Source of the DNA: Dactylis glomerata
Taxonomy: Eukaryota > Streptophyta > Magnoliopsida > Poales > Poaceae
Assembly (NCBI GenBank): GCA_007115705.1
Contig: QXEO01000170.1
Coordinates: forward strand, 1,561,062-1,625,061
Length of the DNA stretch: 64,000 nucleotides
Reading direction: 5' to 3'
Shown: piece after piece, positions 1 through 12,213 of the stretch
Layout: every line of letters starts with the position of its first letter
How positions within the stretch are numbered: position 1 is the first letter of the stretch
The notes under the pieces: model-generated
Databases searched by the model: none
The model's input: the letters and a program-made list of their open reading frames with translations, nothing else
What the model was told of the DNA's origin: nothing
Position numbers and translations under genes: made by a program

Positions 1-1069
1 TTCTTCATTGTCATGCTTGCCTCCGGTGTGATGAGTGAGAGTAGCTAGATGGTTGTCTTCTCCACCATGTGCTTCATGTTTAGATCTCGTGAGCTGCCTT
101 ACATGATCGAGATCACCTTTGTGTAATTCTACATGTTATGTTTGTTGGGATCCGATGAATATTGGTGTTATATTAAGTTGATGTGCTGAATATTATCTTA
201 TGTTATCTCTATGCTGTTTATGATCTTGCATGCTCTCCGTTGTTAGTAGCTATCTTGGCCAAGTAGATACTAGTGACTCCAAGAGGGGGTATTTATGCTC
301 GATAGTTGGGTTCATGCCTCTATTTAATCTGGGGGAGTGACAGAAACCTCTAAGGTTGTAGATGTGCTGTTGCCACTAGGGAGAAAACAACATTCTTGTG
401 TCCAAGGACATTCGTTTTGTTTACATTACACACTCTGCTTAATGCAGTTATCTCTTGTTCACAACTTAATACTCGTGGGGGTGTTCGGACGATATCCCCG
501 TGGGTGGATTATTAGTCATAGATGCAGTTGGATGGCGGTCTATGTATTTTGTTGTAATGCCCAGAGTAAATCTCATAGTGATCCTCGTGACATATGCACG
601 CTATCTTTATTCTATCGATTGCCCAACTGTAATTTGTTTACCGAGCATATTGTTATTTATTTTATGGAGACACACCACTAGTGAACTGTGGACCCCGGTC
701 TAATTTCCTTTACATTGTTACACCTTTTTACTATTACTCGCACTGTTTACTTTCTCGCGTACTACTACTGTTTTCCACTCGATACGCTCATACCTTTGTT
801 TACAGCAAACCGGTGAGATTGACAACCTCATCGTAAGTTGGGAGCAAAGTACTTGGCTGTGTTGTGTGCAGGTTCCATGTTGTTGCTGGTGCAAAGAAAA
901 GCACTGGACGAGGCGACTTATAAATTGTTCGGAGCTGTGGCGAAGATAGCAGACATCACCTTCTGACGTTTGGCTTTTTTCTACTGGTTCGATAAACCTC
1001 GGTTTCGCTACTGTGCTCATCATACCTTCCTCTTGGGGTTCCCAACTGGGTGGTTATCTGCCCACATCA
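1..1069 (+). repeat. 5' LTR (partial) of the 1-6063 element
   Basis: Positions 1-1069 align with about 4945-6063 of the 3' LTR, with small indels: about 35 bases present near 4988-5025 are missing near 45. The promoter half of the LTR lies beyond the left edge of the window. Confidence 0.85.
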
Positions 1070-1080
1070 AGCTGTTTTTC

Positions 1081-1098
1081 TAGCGCCATTGCCGGGGA
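1081..1098 (+). other. Primer binding site, tRNA-Asp type
   Basis: About ten bases after the LTR end the sequence TAGCGCCATTGCCGGGGA differs at two positions from TGGCGCCGTTGCCGGGGA, the complement of the plant tRNA-Asp 3' end used by many Triticeae Gypsy families. The element at 25057-32065 has the same site (minus strand, about 30390-30407) with one mismatch. Confidence 0.7.
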
Positions 1099-1249
1099 GA
1101 AACAAGACTTCTGCAAGGGGAGTTTCGCACGCACATCCTTTACTTTGTTTTAGTTTTGCTTTATTTTATTTTTGCTTGCATCGTTTTTATCAAAAATACA
1201 AAAAAATTAGTTTCCTTTATAGTTGTTACTTTATTACTCTTAGTTCATT

Positions 1250-1845
1250 ATGTTGTTCCCTATGTATGTTTTGGAGGACCTCTCAGTAGGTAGTGGTTCT
1301 ATTATTGGGAAAAGTAACATTGAGGAGTTCTTTAATCATATTAGCATGCATAGAGATGTTGAGGATAAATCTTTGGCTGAGCTTGCTCCTAGTTATGAAG
1401 TTACTTCTGCTTATTTAGTTCACATGTTGGAAGCTAGGTTTGCTAGCCTTAATCCTTTTATGCAACACATGTTTCTTAAGCTTCATGATATTGAAGACTC
1501 CGAAAAGAAAGATTTTATCTTGGAGACTTTGCGTAGAGAATTTAGAGATGTTGCCATTGAAGCTAGGAAAGTTTTTAAGCATTTTAATATGCTTGGTTGG
1601 CCTGTCAAAGTTGTTGGTACAACCAAAGAAGATTTCAAAGTACCGATACCTTGCAAACTTGTAGGAAGGCATGAGGCTTTGGAAAAGAATTTCAATTAGA
1701 TTTGTCCTGAAAATCTTTTTGATGAAAGTAGTGTACCAAAGCGTGATCATAAGAGCTCTTCAAAAACTCATTTGGACACAATTCAATTTATTGTTGAAAA
1801 GACTTCTGCAGTTGATCTTAATGCCTCTTTCAAAAATACTTGATT
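1250..1845 (+). pseudogene. Family-specific ORF of the 1-6063 element (gag-position protein)
   Basis: An ORF opens at ATG 1250 about 180 bases after the leader and encodes 149 aa before a TAG at 1697-1699. The paralogous ORF at 29641-30231 continues for about 47 more residues, and the same residues resume here after the TAG (ICPENLF), so this copy is truncated by a nonsense codon where its relative has tryptophan. The protein starts MLFPMYVLEDLSVG, is largely helical in character and has no zinc knuckle or other domain I recognise. Its position suggests a gag-like or structural role, but this is inference. No pol follows. Confidence 0.6.
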
Positions 1846-4407
1846 CGCACCGTTCTGCGCCTAGCTCAAAGGCGTTAAAGAAAAGCACTCTTGGGAGATA
1901 ACCCATTGTTTTACTTTCAGCTCTTTTTCTTTTATTTGAGTCTTGGAAGTTATTACTACTGTTATAACCACTCCTTATCCTTTTTATTTCATTGTTGTTC
2001 CAAGAGAAACATCTAATTTGAGTGAGGTGAGATTTGGGGATGTTGCTGTCCTGAAACAGATTTCGGTGTTGCACCATAAAAATTCGTGAAAATTGTCGGA
2101 ATATCTTTTTGACCTGAGATTTCTTGTGCATATGCCCCAGGTTATATCCAAACTTTCATTAGTTATACACTTTTTGATTTGAGCAACAGAAAACCCTCGA
2201 AAAAAATCGACCTTTGTCAGTTGTTCTGTTTTGACAGATTTCTGCCACTATTTGTGTTTGCCTCTCGATCGCTTTCTTTTTGAGTTCTTTTGATCACGAA
2301 ACTTTTGGGGAAGTTGCTATAGTAGTATATGCTTTATATGTGGTGGTTTTGAGTTGAAATCTGAAGAAAAAAGGGGTTGATTCATTATTATGCTTACACT
2401 AATGTTGCTAATAGAATTGTGTTGAGTTTTATATGAAGGAAGTTTTCAAGTGTAGGGATTGGATAATGATGAGATGAGTTGAAGAATGGACAAAAGCTCA
2501 AGCTTGGGGATTCCCATGCACCCCAAGAAATATCCAAGAGGTACAAGCGTCAAAGCTTGGGGATGCCCCCGAGGCACCCCTTCTTCATCGGCAAAAATCA
2601 GGTCACCTTTAACACACTATATTTTTATTGCTTCATGCACTATGCGTTTTTCTTGGAGCGTCTTTACTTTTGTTTTTAGTTTTATTTTGTTTTGTTTACT
2701 GCAATAAATGGTTTGACCCCAGCAAATTTCTTTTGGAGAAGATTTACTTATTTTTCATTTGCCAAGAACACTCCGTTTTTCATTCTTATCATTCAACGAG
2801 TGTTCTCTTTTTCTAGAACTGCGTTTAGCTTTCATTTTTCGCCTTGACTTTTGTTCAGATCTTGTTTTATCTTTATATCAAGGTATATTTGGACCTCTGG
2901 TCTATGTTGGTATTCATCAAAAGAGTTGTTTCAAAAAGATTTGAATGGTGTTGGAAAAGAGAAAAAGTTTCATGCAAAAAAAAGTGGTACAAAAAGGAGC
3001 TTGTTTAGACTGGGGCTTAGACTTTTGCATGTCATGCTTGATGTCGTTTTGATAGTATGCTTAGTGATTTTTGCTGTAGCATGACTTGTCTCAAATGACT
3101 GAGATTGCTTAATGAGCCTTTGAAAAATCATGCGTTGCTTTATTATACGGAAGCATTAATTTGGTTTTCTCCTTGATGCTTTAGTTGGGTTGACTTGGCG
3201 CATGCTTACAACATGTTTGACTCATACAAAGTCGCCATAAGCCTCTATGATCATTTAGTTTTTGACTTTTGATACCATCGTATGCTTCTCTTAATGATGT
3301 TTTGTCGGTAGGCATGATTATGGCCGTTATTGCTCTCTTAGTTGGTCGCTCCCAGTCTTTTGCTAGCCCTCATTTTGTACTAAGTATGAGCTCTACTCAT
3401 GCATCCAACTCCCAAAAACCAAGTTGTGCTATTGTGTCCACTATAAATTCCTATGCATGGTATTTGTAAGCCTTTTTAAGTAAATTGTTATGTGCTACCT
3501 TTCAAAAAACCTTCAAAGTACTTCTCATTTTGTCACACTGTTTTCAGCTCATGGGGACGTAGTGGTCGGATTTGCTATCTTCAATATTGTTTATTCCAGA
3601 AAAAAAGGGAAAAAAGAAAAGAAAAAAGGCACTCCTCCATGGTATGTGAATGTTGGTGGGCACCCGATGGAATCGGTTAGCCATGGTTTTAGAAAGGAAA
3701 AAATGTGGGGAGGAGTGTCAAGCTTTATAAAAGAGCACAAAAAGTGTCAATCTCTCTCTCAAAAACTTGCTTTATTTTTGTATGGAAGATAGTAAGAACC
3801 CCATTGTCAGTCGTTGACAAAGACAACCACCTCTCAAAACCTAATTTTTATCTCTCTGTTTTACAAATGAAAAGCTCTGGCACATGTTTAATCAATGCTT
3901 CCCTCTGCGAAAGGCCTTTCTTTTACTTTTATGTTGAGTCTCCACCTTCTACCTTTATGCACTGTCTAAGAGAGCATAGTTGTCTTTCTGAGTTTAATGT
4001 GCATAGTCCTAAAGTTTATCATTGATTGACTCATGATTTTGGTTTCACTTGTTCCTAAATTATTTGTATCTAGTCGCCCTCTTAAACTTCAAGGTTTCCT
4101 ATGCATTTATGTTTTGCTCTCTCATGAAGGACAAGCTGAAAACCATTTGCTATATTTTTCCATATGATTTGAACACGTATTTGACTTTCATTGTTTTATT
4201 TTTCATGATCTTTCATTTATGTTCTTTTTCATGTTATAACATGGTTGCTAAGTTTCTTCTATCAAGATTATGTATTTCATGCCCATGTTTTAAGTTCTTT
4301 TGATCCTAGCACTCAATGCTTACATAGATGATCAAGATTGTGTTGGTGCATGTCACCTCAAAAATTATTCTTTTGTTATCACTTACCTACTCGAGAACGA
4401 GCAGGAG
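1846..4407 (+). other. Non-coding internal region with conserved blocks
   Basis: No credible coding sequence. Short blocks recur, in the same order, in the elements at 25057-32065 and 59149-64000: the AAGCTTGGGGATGC motif (2499, 2553, 4412), the GAGCTCTACTCATGCATCC block near 3390, and a block around 3630-3850 containing GGCACTCCTCCATGG. The short T-rich ORFs in this stretch look like chance. Confidence 0.6.
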
Positions 4408-4423
4408 TTAAGCTTGGGGATGC
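4408..4423 (+). other. Polypurine-tract region before 3' LTR
   Basis: GTTAAGCTTGGGGATGC directly abuts the LTR start TGATACG. It is the purine-rich segment at the position where plus-strand DNA synthesis would be primed. The same motif abuts the LTR of the minus-strand relative at 26705. Confidence 0.6.
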
Positions 4424-6063
4424 TGATACGTCTCAAACATATCTATAATTTTTGATGCTCCATGCTTGTTCTTACACCATTAGCTTAGTGTTTTGTCACA
4501 CTTCGTGGCATTTTTATGCATTTTCCGGGACTAACCTATTAACAAGATGCCACAGTGCCAGTTCCCTGTTTTCTGCTATTTTTGTGTTTCAGAAAAGTTA
4601 CACAGGAAATATTCTCAGAATTGGACGAAACAAAAGCCAAACATCCCAATATTCAACAAAGCTTCCAGAGGACCGAAGAGGAGACGGAGACGGAGAGGGG
4701 CCAGGGGCCAGCCTCACCACCAGGGGGTGCGACCTGCCCCTGGCCCACGCCCACCTATGGTGAGGGCCCCCTGGTCCACTTCTGACGTTGCCCCTTCGCC
4801 TATAAAGACCCCCTGACGGGAAAAACCTAAAGACCAGATCAATTTTCTAGAAACACATTGCGATCTGCCGCCGTCGTCGACCCGAGATCGGGAGGGTCCA
4901 GAAGCTCTTCCCGGCACCCTGCCGGAGAGGGGAATCGCCACCGGAGGTCGTCTTCATCGCCATGCTTGCCTCCGGTGCGATGAGTGAGTAGTCTACCTTG
5001 GACTATGGGTCCATAGCAGTAGCTAGATGGTTGTCTTCTCCAACATGTGCTTCATGTTTAGATCTCGTGAGCTGCCTTACATGATCAAGATCACCTTTGT
5101 GTAATTCTACATGTTGTGTTTGTTGGGATCCGATGAATACTGGTGTTATGTTAAGTTGATGTGCTGAATATTATCTTATGTTATCTCTATGTTGTTTATG
5201 ATCTTGCATGCTCTCCGTTGTTAGTAGCTATCTTGGCCAAGTAGATACTAGTGACTCCAAGAGGGGGTATTTATGATCGATAGTTGGGTTCATGCCTCTA
5301 TTTAATCTGGGGGAGTGACAGAAACCTCTAAGGTTGTAGATGTGTTGTTGCCACTAGGAAGAAAACAACATTCTTGTGTCTAAGGACATTTGTTTTGTTT
5401 ACATTACACACTTTGCTTAATGCAGTTATCTATTGTTCGCAACTTAATACTCGTGGGGTGTTCGGACGATATCCCCGTGGGTGGATTATTAGTCATAGAT
5501 GCAGTTGGATGGCGGTCTATGTATTTTATTGTAATGCCTAGAGTAAATCTCATAGTAATCCTCGTGACATATGCACGCTATCTTTATTCTATCAATTGCC
5601 CAATTGTAAATTGTTTACCCAGCATTTTGTTATTTATTTTATGGAGAGACACCACTAATGAACTGTGGACCCCGATCCAATTTCCTTTACATCGTTACAC
5701 CGTTTTACTATTACTCGCATTGTTTACTTTCTCGCATACTACTACTGTTTTCCACTCGATATGCTCATACCTTTGTTTACAGCAAACCGGTGAGGTTGAC
5801 AACCTCATCGTAAGTTGGGAGCAAAGTACTTGGTTGTGTTGTGTGCAGGTTCCACGTTGTTGCTGGTGCAAAGCAAAGCAATGGACGAGGCGCCTTATAA
5901 ATTGTCCAGAGCTGTCGCGAAGCTAGCAGACATCACCTTCTGACGTTTGGCTTTTTCCTACTTGTTCGATAAACCTCGGTTTCTTACTGAGGGAAAACTT
6001 GCTACTGTGCTCATCATACCTTCCTCTTGGGGTTCCCAACTGGGTGGTTATCTGCCCACATCA
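4424..6063 (+). repeat. 3' LTR of the 1-6063 element (1640 bp)
   Basis: It starts TGATACGTCTC and ends CCCACATCA. A TATA-like motif, CCTATAAAG, lies near 4799-4807, about 400 bases in, at the same place as in the LTRs of the 25057-32065 element. It is followed directly by sequence of duplicate A (CTGCCGCGGCTGG). Confidence 0.85.
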
Positions 6064-7875
6064 CTGCCGCGGCTGGTCTTGAGGTCGCCGCCCATGAAGT
6101 CGATGCGGAGTTCAACAAAGCTGCTTGCCATGCTGCCGCGGCAGGGTACGCTGCCGCTGAAGATGCTGCCCATATTTCAGCTGTGCTGCCTCCCGTGTCA
6201 TCACCAACATGTGTGTCTCCGGTGCAGGGAGGAGAGTCATTGTTGGATGGGGAGGAGCTGCCAAGGCCAGGAGGGTCTCCACGACACAGTTTGACTAAAC
6301 CACGGCCTGAGCTTTGTGTTACTCCTGCTAGCGTGGGAACTTTGACAATGGACTAGATCGTTGCCTTTGGTGGGATACAGGAGCTGCTTGAGGTGGGCAT
6401 GTGGTCCAGCTCATGCATCCAAGCGCAGCCGAACGCAAATATGACGTAGCTCGAGCGTGCTATGGAGTTGGCACATAACCGCGAATCTTCTACAAACAAA
6501 GGTATGAGTTTAATTAAGAAGTTAAATTTCACTGAACTTCCTGGGAGATCGAGGGTAGGGCTCTTAAGCTAGGGAGTTCTTTTGGGGAGTCTTCTTATCA
6601 AGTTAAAATCTCTATTGCCTCAACTAAAGAATTAGAAAATTCTAGAAATTTTATTTTTCTTCATAAAACCATTGCGAATGTGGATGATTCTTCTAGTTTT
6701 TTTAAGAAATGCATCAAACTTATTTGAGCATTTGATTGACGATGGCGATATAGGGCTAGACGATCATGAGGATCTACTTGTACCTATCAAGAATCTTAAT
6801 AGAGTTAAGGTTAAGGGTAATCGTCTCACAGTTAGACGTAGTTCTAGAATTAAAAAGTTAGCCAATTTAGTTTAATCAAGGTGTTTGGTGGAACTGGGCA
6901 GGGTTACGAGATCCCGCAAAACATTTTTTATTAGTGAGACTATTTGAGAGCATTAGTTGGATTTTATTATTCTATTAAAGACGGGTAGATTTCTGCGGCA
7001 TGGTTTACCCCCTCATGGTACATCTAGGGTATTTTAGTTGGTATTAATATGGAAACCATCTCGATCCAAAAAAAGTGGAGTCAGGGGACTTCTGTGTTAA
7101 GCTCTTCGTTAAGTCCAAGCTTGATGGTTTTGAGTGGATTATTGTTGTGGTGTATGGGGCAACCCATGAAACACTTAAACCTGATTTTCTAGCGGAATTG
7201 GTTCGAATTTGTGAATCTGAAACTTTACCTATGTTGGTAGACATGGATTTTAACATAATTCGAAGAAAAGAATAAAAGAATAATGATAATTTCAATGCTT
7301 ATTGGTCTTTTATCTTTAATGATAACATTGACAGCCTTGATCTACGAGAGATCATTCTTTCTAAAAGGAAATTTACTTGGGCTAGTAGGAGGGAGGTACA
7401 CACTTACGAGAAAGGAGTTTGGCAAGAATTGCTAAGTAATAAATACATCCGGTGATGAGTTCAAAAAAATACATCCGGTGGCAAAACAAAACCTGGTGAC
7501 TCGCCTTTTGTGAAAAGGTTTGATGGGGTTAAAAATGATATTTTCCAACGCAGGACTTTTGTTGTTGGGGACGGCACAGGAACATGTTTTTGGGAAGATA
7601 CATGTTAGGGACACTTCGTTAGCCAATCAATATCCTACTTTTTTTTTAGAAAACATAAGATTTTTAGAATTAAAGAAGTTTTTAGTTGCTGATGTACTAT
7701 CTCAAATTCCTATGAACATAAGATTTATTTGTTTACATATAGGAGATAAATGGGATGCTTAGGTACACTTGGTATCAAGTCTCATGAACATGCACTTAAA
7801 TGAGTGTGTCCTGAGTGCACACTCGAGACTGTGAGAAGTAGCGCGTCGTGAGTGCTCTTTAGAAATAGAACCGCT
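6064..7875 (+). pseudogene. LINE (non-LTR retrotransposon) remnant, duplicate A, lacking reverse transcriptase
   Basis: Several reading-frame fragments match plant L1-type LINEs in order: an ORF1-like part (about 6064-6870, ending in RRSSRIKKLANLV), an endonuclease part (7075-7400, with VVVYGATHE, LVDMDFNIIR and FTWASRRE), then directly the C-terminal post-RT region (7410-7765, with WQELLSNKY and the VGDGT-like segment). The roughly 1.5-kb RT domain expected between endonuclease and C-terminus is absent. Frames are broken by stops and indels. The 5' part is off-window because the 1-6063 element inserted here. Copy B carries the same RT deletion. Confidence 0.75.
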
Positions 7876-10127
7876 GCCGCTGTCGACTACCCTATCGAGC
7901 CAGCTTGTCACCATCGAGGTGGTCCTGTTGTCGTGCACGTGTAGCAAATGTCGGGGTGCTGGCCGTGCCATGCCAGTCGAGCGCTAGCCTTAGGTATCAA
8001 GATAGAGCATGCATATGTAGCAGAAGACGTTGTACATGTGAATATGGAGGATGACAGTCGTACTTCAGGTTTATTTTTGCAGACAAAAGCAACATGCAGC
8101 GAGAAAAATGGGAGCTGCAAAAATCCTATACTTACGAAAGTTTTGTTACAGAATTCAATTACGAAGAGACGTGGAAGTAAACAGTTGGTGTAAATTTTCC
8201 CACCTCCCGTGATTTAAGGGGTATAATTACATCATCTATGGCCACGTAATCCTTTAACCTTGATTTCGTAAAAATTTGTCCGTAGTGTAGTGTTACTCGA
8301 GGCACTGGATGGCTGTCACGCGTCTGACGGTGATGGGCGTAGGCGCCTCGTCCGCCGAAGAGCGGTTGGCAGCATGCATTGCGGGAGTAGTTAGCATGTG
8401 TGGCATCTTTGTACCAGATATGTTCCAACAAGGACATCCTACGGCTTCATAGTGGTCATAATAAATTTCTTTCATTGCGCCCGTAATCTGTTTTCTCTAG
8501 TTGCATGCGGACAGTTAGTTATGAAATAAGCACAACCAACGAGGCAATCTTTTCTCTATGGATCGATCGTCACATTCTATTTTATAGGATCACCACATTT
8601 TTATAGGGGAGAGTTATTTAGTGCACTGATATATTGATTGTAATTTGTTAGAAGCGTGATAACATCGGACATCACTTTCGCATTAACAGTAAAGATCTAT
8701 GAAACTGGTTTAATGTTGGTTTTGATTGGGTATCGTGCCTCTGAGAATAAAACATTGATCTCCTAGAGGGAAGCGCAGATGAAAAAATGGTGGAGAAACC
8801 TAGAATCAATATCGTGAGACCAACCCCTCAGATACTATGTTGCAATTAGCCCTAATGTTTCGGTTGTTGTATTATCATGACCTTAAAAAGATAAAAAATT
8901 GTAGACTTAAGTATAGAAATACTAGCAAACTTTAAGTCGTACATGTTCCAACAAGGTCATCCGAAACGAGAGAAAGCAAAACAAGTGTGCAGTCCCCAGG
9001 TGCTTCTTGTATGCCTATACGACAGTATAAGACATGTCTCCTCCCTAGCCTCCTGCCTCAGGAGACTAAATTCTTATCTGATATCATCTAGACTTGGGAA
9101 CAAATGTAGTATGGTTTAGAGACGATGTAAAGTAGAACCTAGCTCTTTGCAAAATTACTGATACCTCACATGCCTAAATTCTTTGCGCTATTTCTCATGA
9201 AAAATCGAATTCCTCTGTTCTAATGGCCTATGCTGGTTAGTTTCCTCGAGTGTCACTGCTGAAGATGCGCCTTATATGAGCCAAAGTTTCACCAACTATA
9301 CATTCAGCATTTATGGTGAGGCCACGGAGTGAATTGAATAATAAAAATGAGTTGTGGCGAACCATTGTTGTCTCTTCCCTTGTCTCTGTATATATGAACT
9401 CAAGAGTTGCTGTTTGAAATTGTTTATCCATCAATAACAAAAAGGGTTTGCTCAGCGCTTCTATGAAAAATGCTTATAAGGATTTATGGCATACCACAAT
9501 ATTACCGTGTCTATTCATACATGTACATAATGTTTAATTTAGTTTTTTAAATTTAGAAAGAATAACTTCATTAAAAAGACTTAATGAATCAAAGTATACA
9601 TGCATTACTCATCATAACAAATAGTAGGTGACGATACGACACACTGAATAGTATGATAAGTAATCAAAAGTGATTGACCTTCTCTATGACGATTCTACAA
9701 TAGTCGCCCCTTGCATTAGACGATGGTTAGAGTGGGAAAGAAGGACAGAGAACAATACTTATTATGTTATGTATGCAATTGAGCCCCTTTCGAACTAGAC
9801 TTATATTGCAATCGAACCCACCGGTGTTAAGGCTAGACAACCAGAAAAATGCAAAAAAGTGTAGATTTCATTTCCCATGAGGGCTAGCACTAGAACTTCT
9901 CTGCCATAGCAAAGTGATGTGTTTAGCGTTTATACTTATAACTACTATCATTATGTTGTTACTGAACCGGCACGAGAGGTGAACTAGTGAATAGGACACT
10001 CAAGCAGTTCTATGATGGGTCTAATTTTGTAAACCTTAGGTTCTCAGGCGGCCTCTAGCTTCTCCTAAAGAGGCGCTGACACAATGGTTATAGTCAAGCA
10101 CATCAACTTAATTGTGTTTACCTTATC
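7876..10127. other. Unassigned block of duplicate A
   Basis: This matches 34981-36505 plus 56399-57100 in copy B. I recognise no gene. Relative to B it lacks about 460 bases at 7871/7872 and carries about 32 extra bases near 7941. The stretch at 8312-8530 corresponds to the 73-codon ORF open in copy B, but is frameshifted here by an extra G after the CACTGG and by a further indel near 8440. The site where the large CACTA inserted in copy B is uninterrupted here at 9428-9430 (CCA). Confidence 0.6.
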
Positions 10128-10129
10128 TC

Positions 10130-10416
10130 ACCCTTTTTGCCTTGCTTCTTTCAGGCTTTGCTGAAATTCCTTATCGGATAACTTGATTTCCTTGGCTTGG
10201 GCAAGCCTCAACATTGTTAGCAATGCATGATAAAAGCTCCGGCGAGTGTGGTTCATTGATCCATTCCACGAAGGTGCACTTAGCGCATTTATGGTGGCAC
10301 CCCATGAACTTTCGACGGGTGTCCATGCCCTCGTAAGCCACAAGACGACGCAGGAATTTGCCATAGTCACATTGCCGCCATGTCTTAGTTATGATGTTCC
10401 AGTCGTCATTATGGAT
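10130..10416 (-). pseudogene. GRF-type zinc-finger-like pseudogene, duplicate A
   Basis: The minus strand encodes a fragment with CDYGKFLRRLVAYEG, GMDTRRKFMGCHHK and KCTFVEWINEPHSPE. This resembles the GRF zinc finger (spaced Cys, Cys/His and Cys, with RRFxxC and a downstream FxxW), common in repetitive plant proteins of unknown function. One extra A in the run at 10232-10235, compared with copy B, shifts the frame. The N-terminal side is cut by the solo LTR at 10422. The family call is from motif resemblance only. Confidence 0.5.
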
Positions 10417-10421
10417 CCACC

Positions 10422-11760
10422 TATTAGAAATATGCCCTAGAGGCAATCATGGAGACGATGATATTCCCATAAGTTCATGAATTTACCAGAATAATAATTC
10501 TTATTCCATCATCATGATAGCATGCGGTTAACGAATGTGTGATTCATTTGTAAACCCATTATCTCTATGTTTTGTTCTAAAGAGGTCCCTAGTCAACAAT
10601 CATATGTAGCCACATATGAGTTAATGACTAGCACATGTATTGACAGATGATTATGTTTCACAGATCATGGATATGTGGACACATGTTGGAGAACATGGGG
10701 TTGGACTAACCCACCATGAGACACTATGAGGATAATGTATTGTTAAATGTCATCAGTCGTTCTCATACAATGTGTATGTTGATTCCTTAAACCTGAGATC
10801 TTCATATGTCGGGATGTGTAAGGGCTTACTTTTGGGCTATCGCATGTTGGACCGTAACAGGGTAGTTATAAAGGTAGCTTTCGGGTTTGTCATGAAAATG
10901 CTTCAAGACAAGATTGATCAAGTTGGGATTTGCCCCTTCCTATAAGGAGAGATACACTTTGCCAATCGAATGACTGGATCTAGAAAATGTATGGCCGCAC
11001 ACTCGGATAAGTGTTAACCGTGTTTTAGGGATTCTGTATAATGGAAATCAAGAAAGGAGATTTTGCTAGTGATAGGGATAACATAATCTCACCTTGAGTT
11101 TAATCAATATCATGAGGCAAATGTAACAAGTATATAACATTTTGAACGATTCATTTGATATGATCTTTACATGTATTGAGAGTTGGCATGTCTTTCTCCA
11201 GTTCGCTACCAATTATTGTTTGAGTACTATACTCGTGTCATGTCCAAGTACATGTGAATCTATAGGGTCACACACATAAGGGTCCTAATTTTTTTTGGAT
11301 ATGATCCATGTCTTACTGGGTTAGACTTATAGTGCTAATGGACCTCTAGGGTAGAAGCCCATTAAGATGTCTGTATAAAAAATAGAGGTTGGCAGCATTA
11401 GGGTTACCCCTTTGTGTTAGACACGAACCCTAGCCTCCACACTCCTCCGTGCAGATCGCCACATTGGTGCTAGCACCCTGAATGCAATGTTCTGCGCCTT
11501 GTATGTGTGGATACCTCTGAGGCGTTGCACCTGGGGAGCTTGGACAAAACGCTCGTGGGATCTATGGGGATATGTTCGTGGGAACTCGAGGAGAAGTCGT
11601 ACGCCTACATCGGGATTGACACACTACATTGGTAGTATCCGATTCACTGCGTGTCGAGGGGTAATTCATGGTTCCATTATCAATAACTTGTAGGGATTCC
11701 TCGGATTAACGCGGTATACAATTTTAATTTGTGCTCCTGTAGCTTATTTGGTACCCTACA
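10422..11760 (+). mobile_element. BARE/Angela-like Copia solo LTR with TSD CCACC (duplicate A)
   Basis: A 1339-bp segment begins TATTAGAAATATGCCCTAG, one base variant of the BARE/Angela LTR start, and ends CCCTACA. It is flanked by perfect 5-bp direct repeats CCACC (10417-10421 and 11761-11765). No internal region is present, so it is a solo LTR from LTR-LTR recombination. The same solo LTR with the same TSD is at 57393-58733, so insertion and recombination both predate the segmental duplication. The plus strand is assigned by the known orientation of the family's LTR start. Confidence 0.88.
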
Positions 11761-11765
11761 CCACC

Positions 11766-12213
11766 TGGACACTTTTCCATCCTGAGAAGAAATCCCGAAT
11801 ATTCCTAATCAAGCTTTAAAAATCAAACTGTAATAGACCTCCAAGAATCCCAAAGATGAAGGATAAAGTACAATGCCGCGACCGTGTTCAAGTCCAGTAT
11901 TGCTCGCTATCATGATGTTCTTGCCGCCACCACTGCTGCAGTGCCGACATAGTGCGAGATAAGCTCGTATGGTTCAGTCAATGATGATTGGTGGTTATAC
12001 GTGTGTGATTGTTAGTGTATGGTGTATATAAATAGTTGGTAAAGAAATAGTTTGTCATGGTGGGACACATCAATCAGCAAGACGAGCTTGACCAGTTAGT
12101 GTTGCGTGTTTGACTATTCTCTAGAGGGGCCCACTTCAAACGACTTAAAGCATGCATGACCTCTGTTCCTCTAGCACGGCGTAAGGGAGCGCCACTTGCA
12201 TTCCACCTACCAT
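11766..12213. other. Unassigned flank of duplicate A
   Basis: It continues the GRF-pseudogene locus past the solo LTR and matches 58739-59148. No coding evidence. Similarity to copy B is lost at 12155 only because a retroelement starts at 59149 in B. The last bases, CAT, are the TSD of the next element. Confidence 0.5.

Larger units (their letters stand above)
1..6063 (+). mobile_element. TGATACGTC-type Gypsy-like LTR retroelement, 5' end off-window
   Basis: Two direct repeats show the structure: a partial 5' LTR (1-1069) and a full 3' LTR (4424-6063), both ending in CTGCCCACATCA. Between them lie a tRNA-Asp-type primer binding site, one short family-specific ORF and about 2.6 kb of non-coding DNA. 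No protease, reverse transcriptase, RNase H or integrase is visible, so the element is non-autonomous. The element at 25057-32065 has the same organisation and a related ORF. The copy inserted into the LINE of duplicate A; the intact B copy reads straight through CTGCC at the junction, the likely target site. The matching left TSD would lie outside the window. Confidence 0.85.

Noticed and set aside
5390..5926. 178-codon ORF in the LTR
   Set aside because: It is LTR sequence, shadowed in other copies by different frames with stops. It does not correspond to a known LTR-encoded protein.
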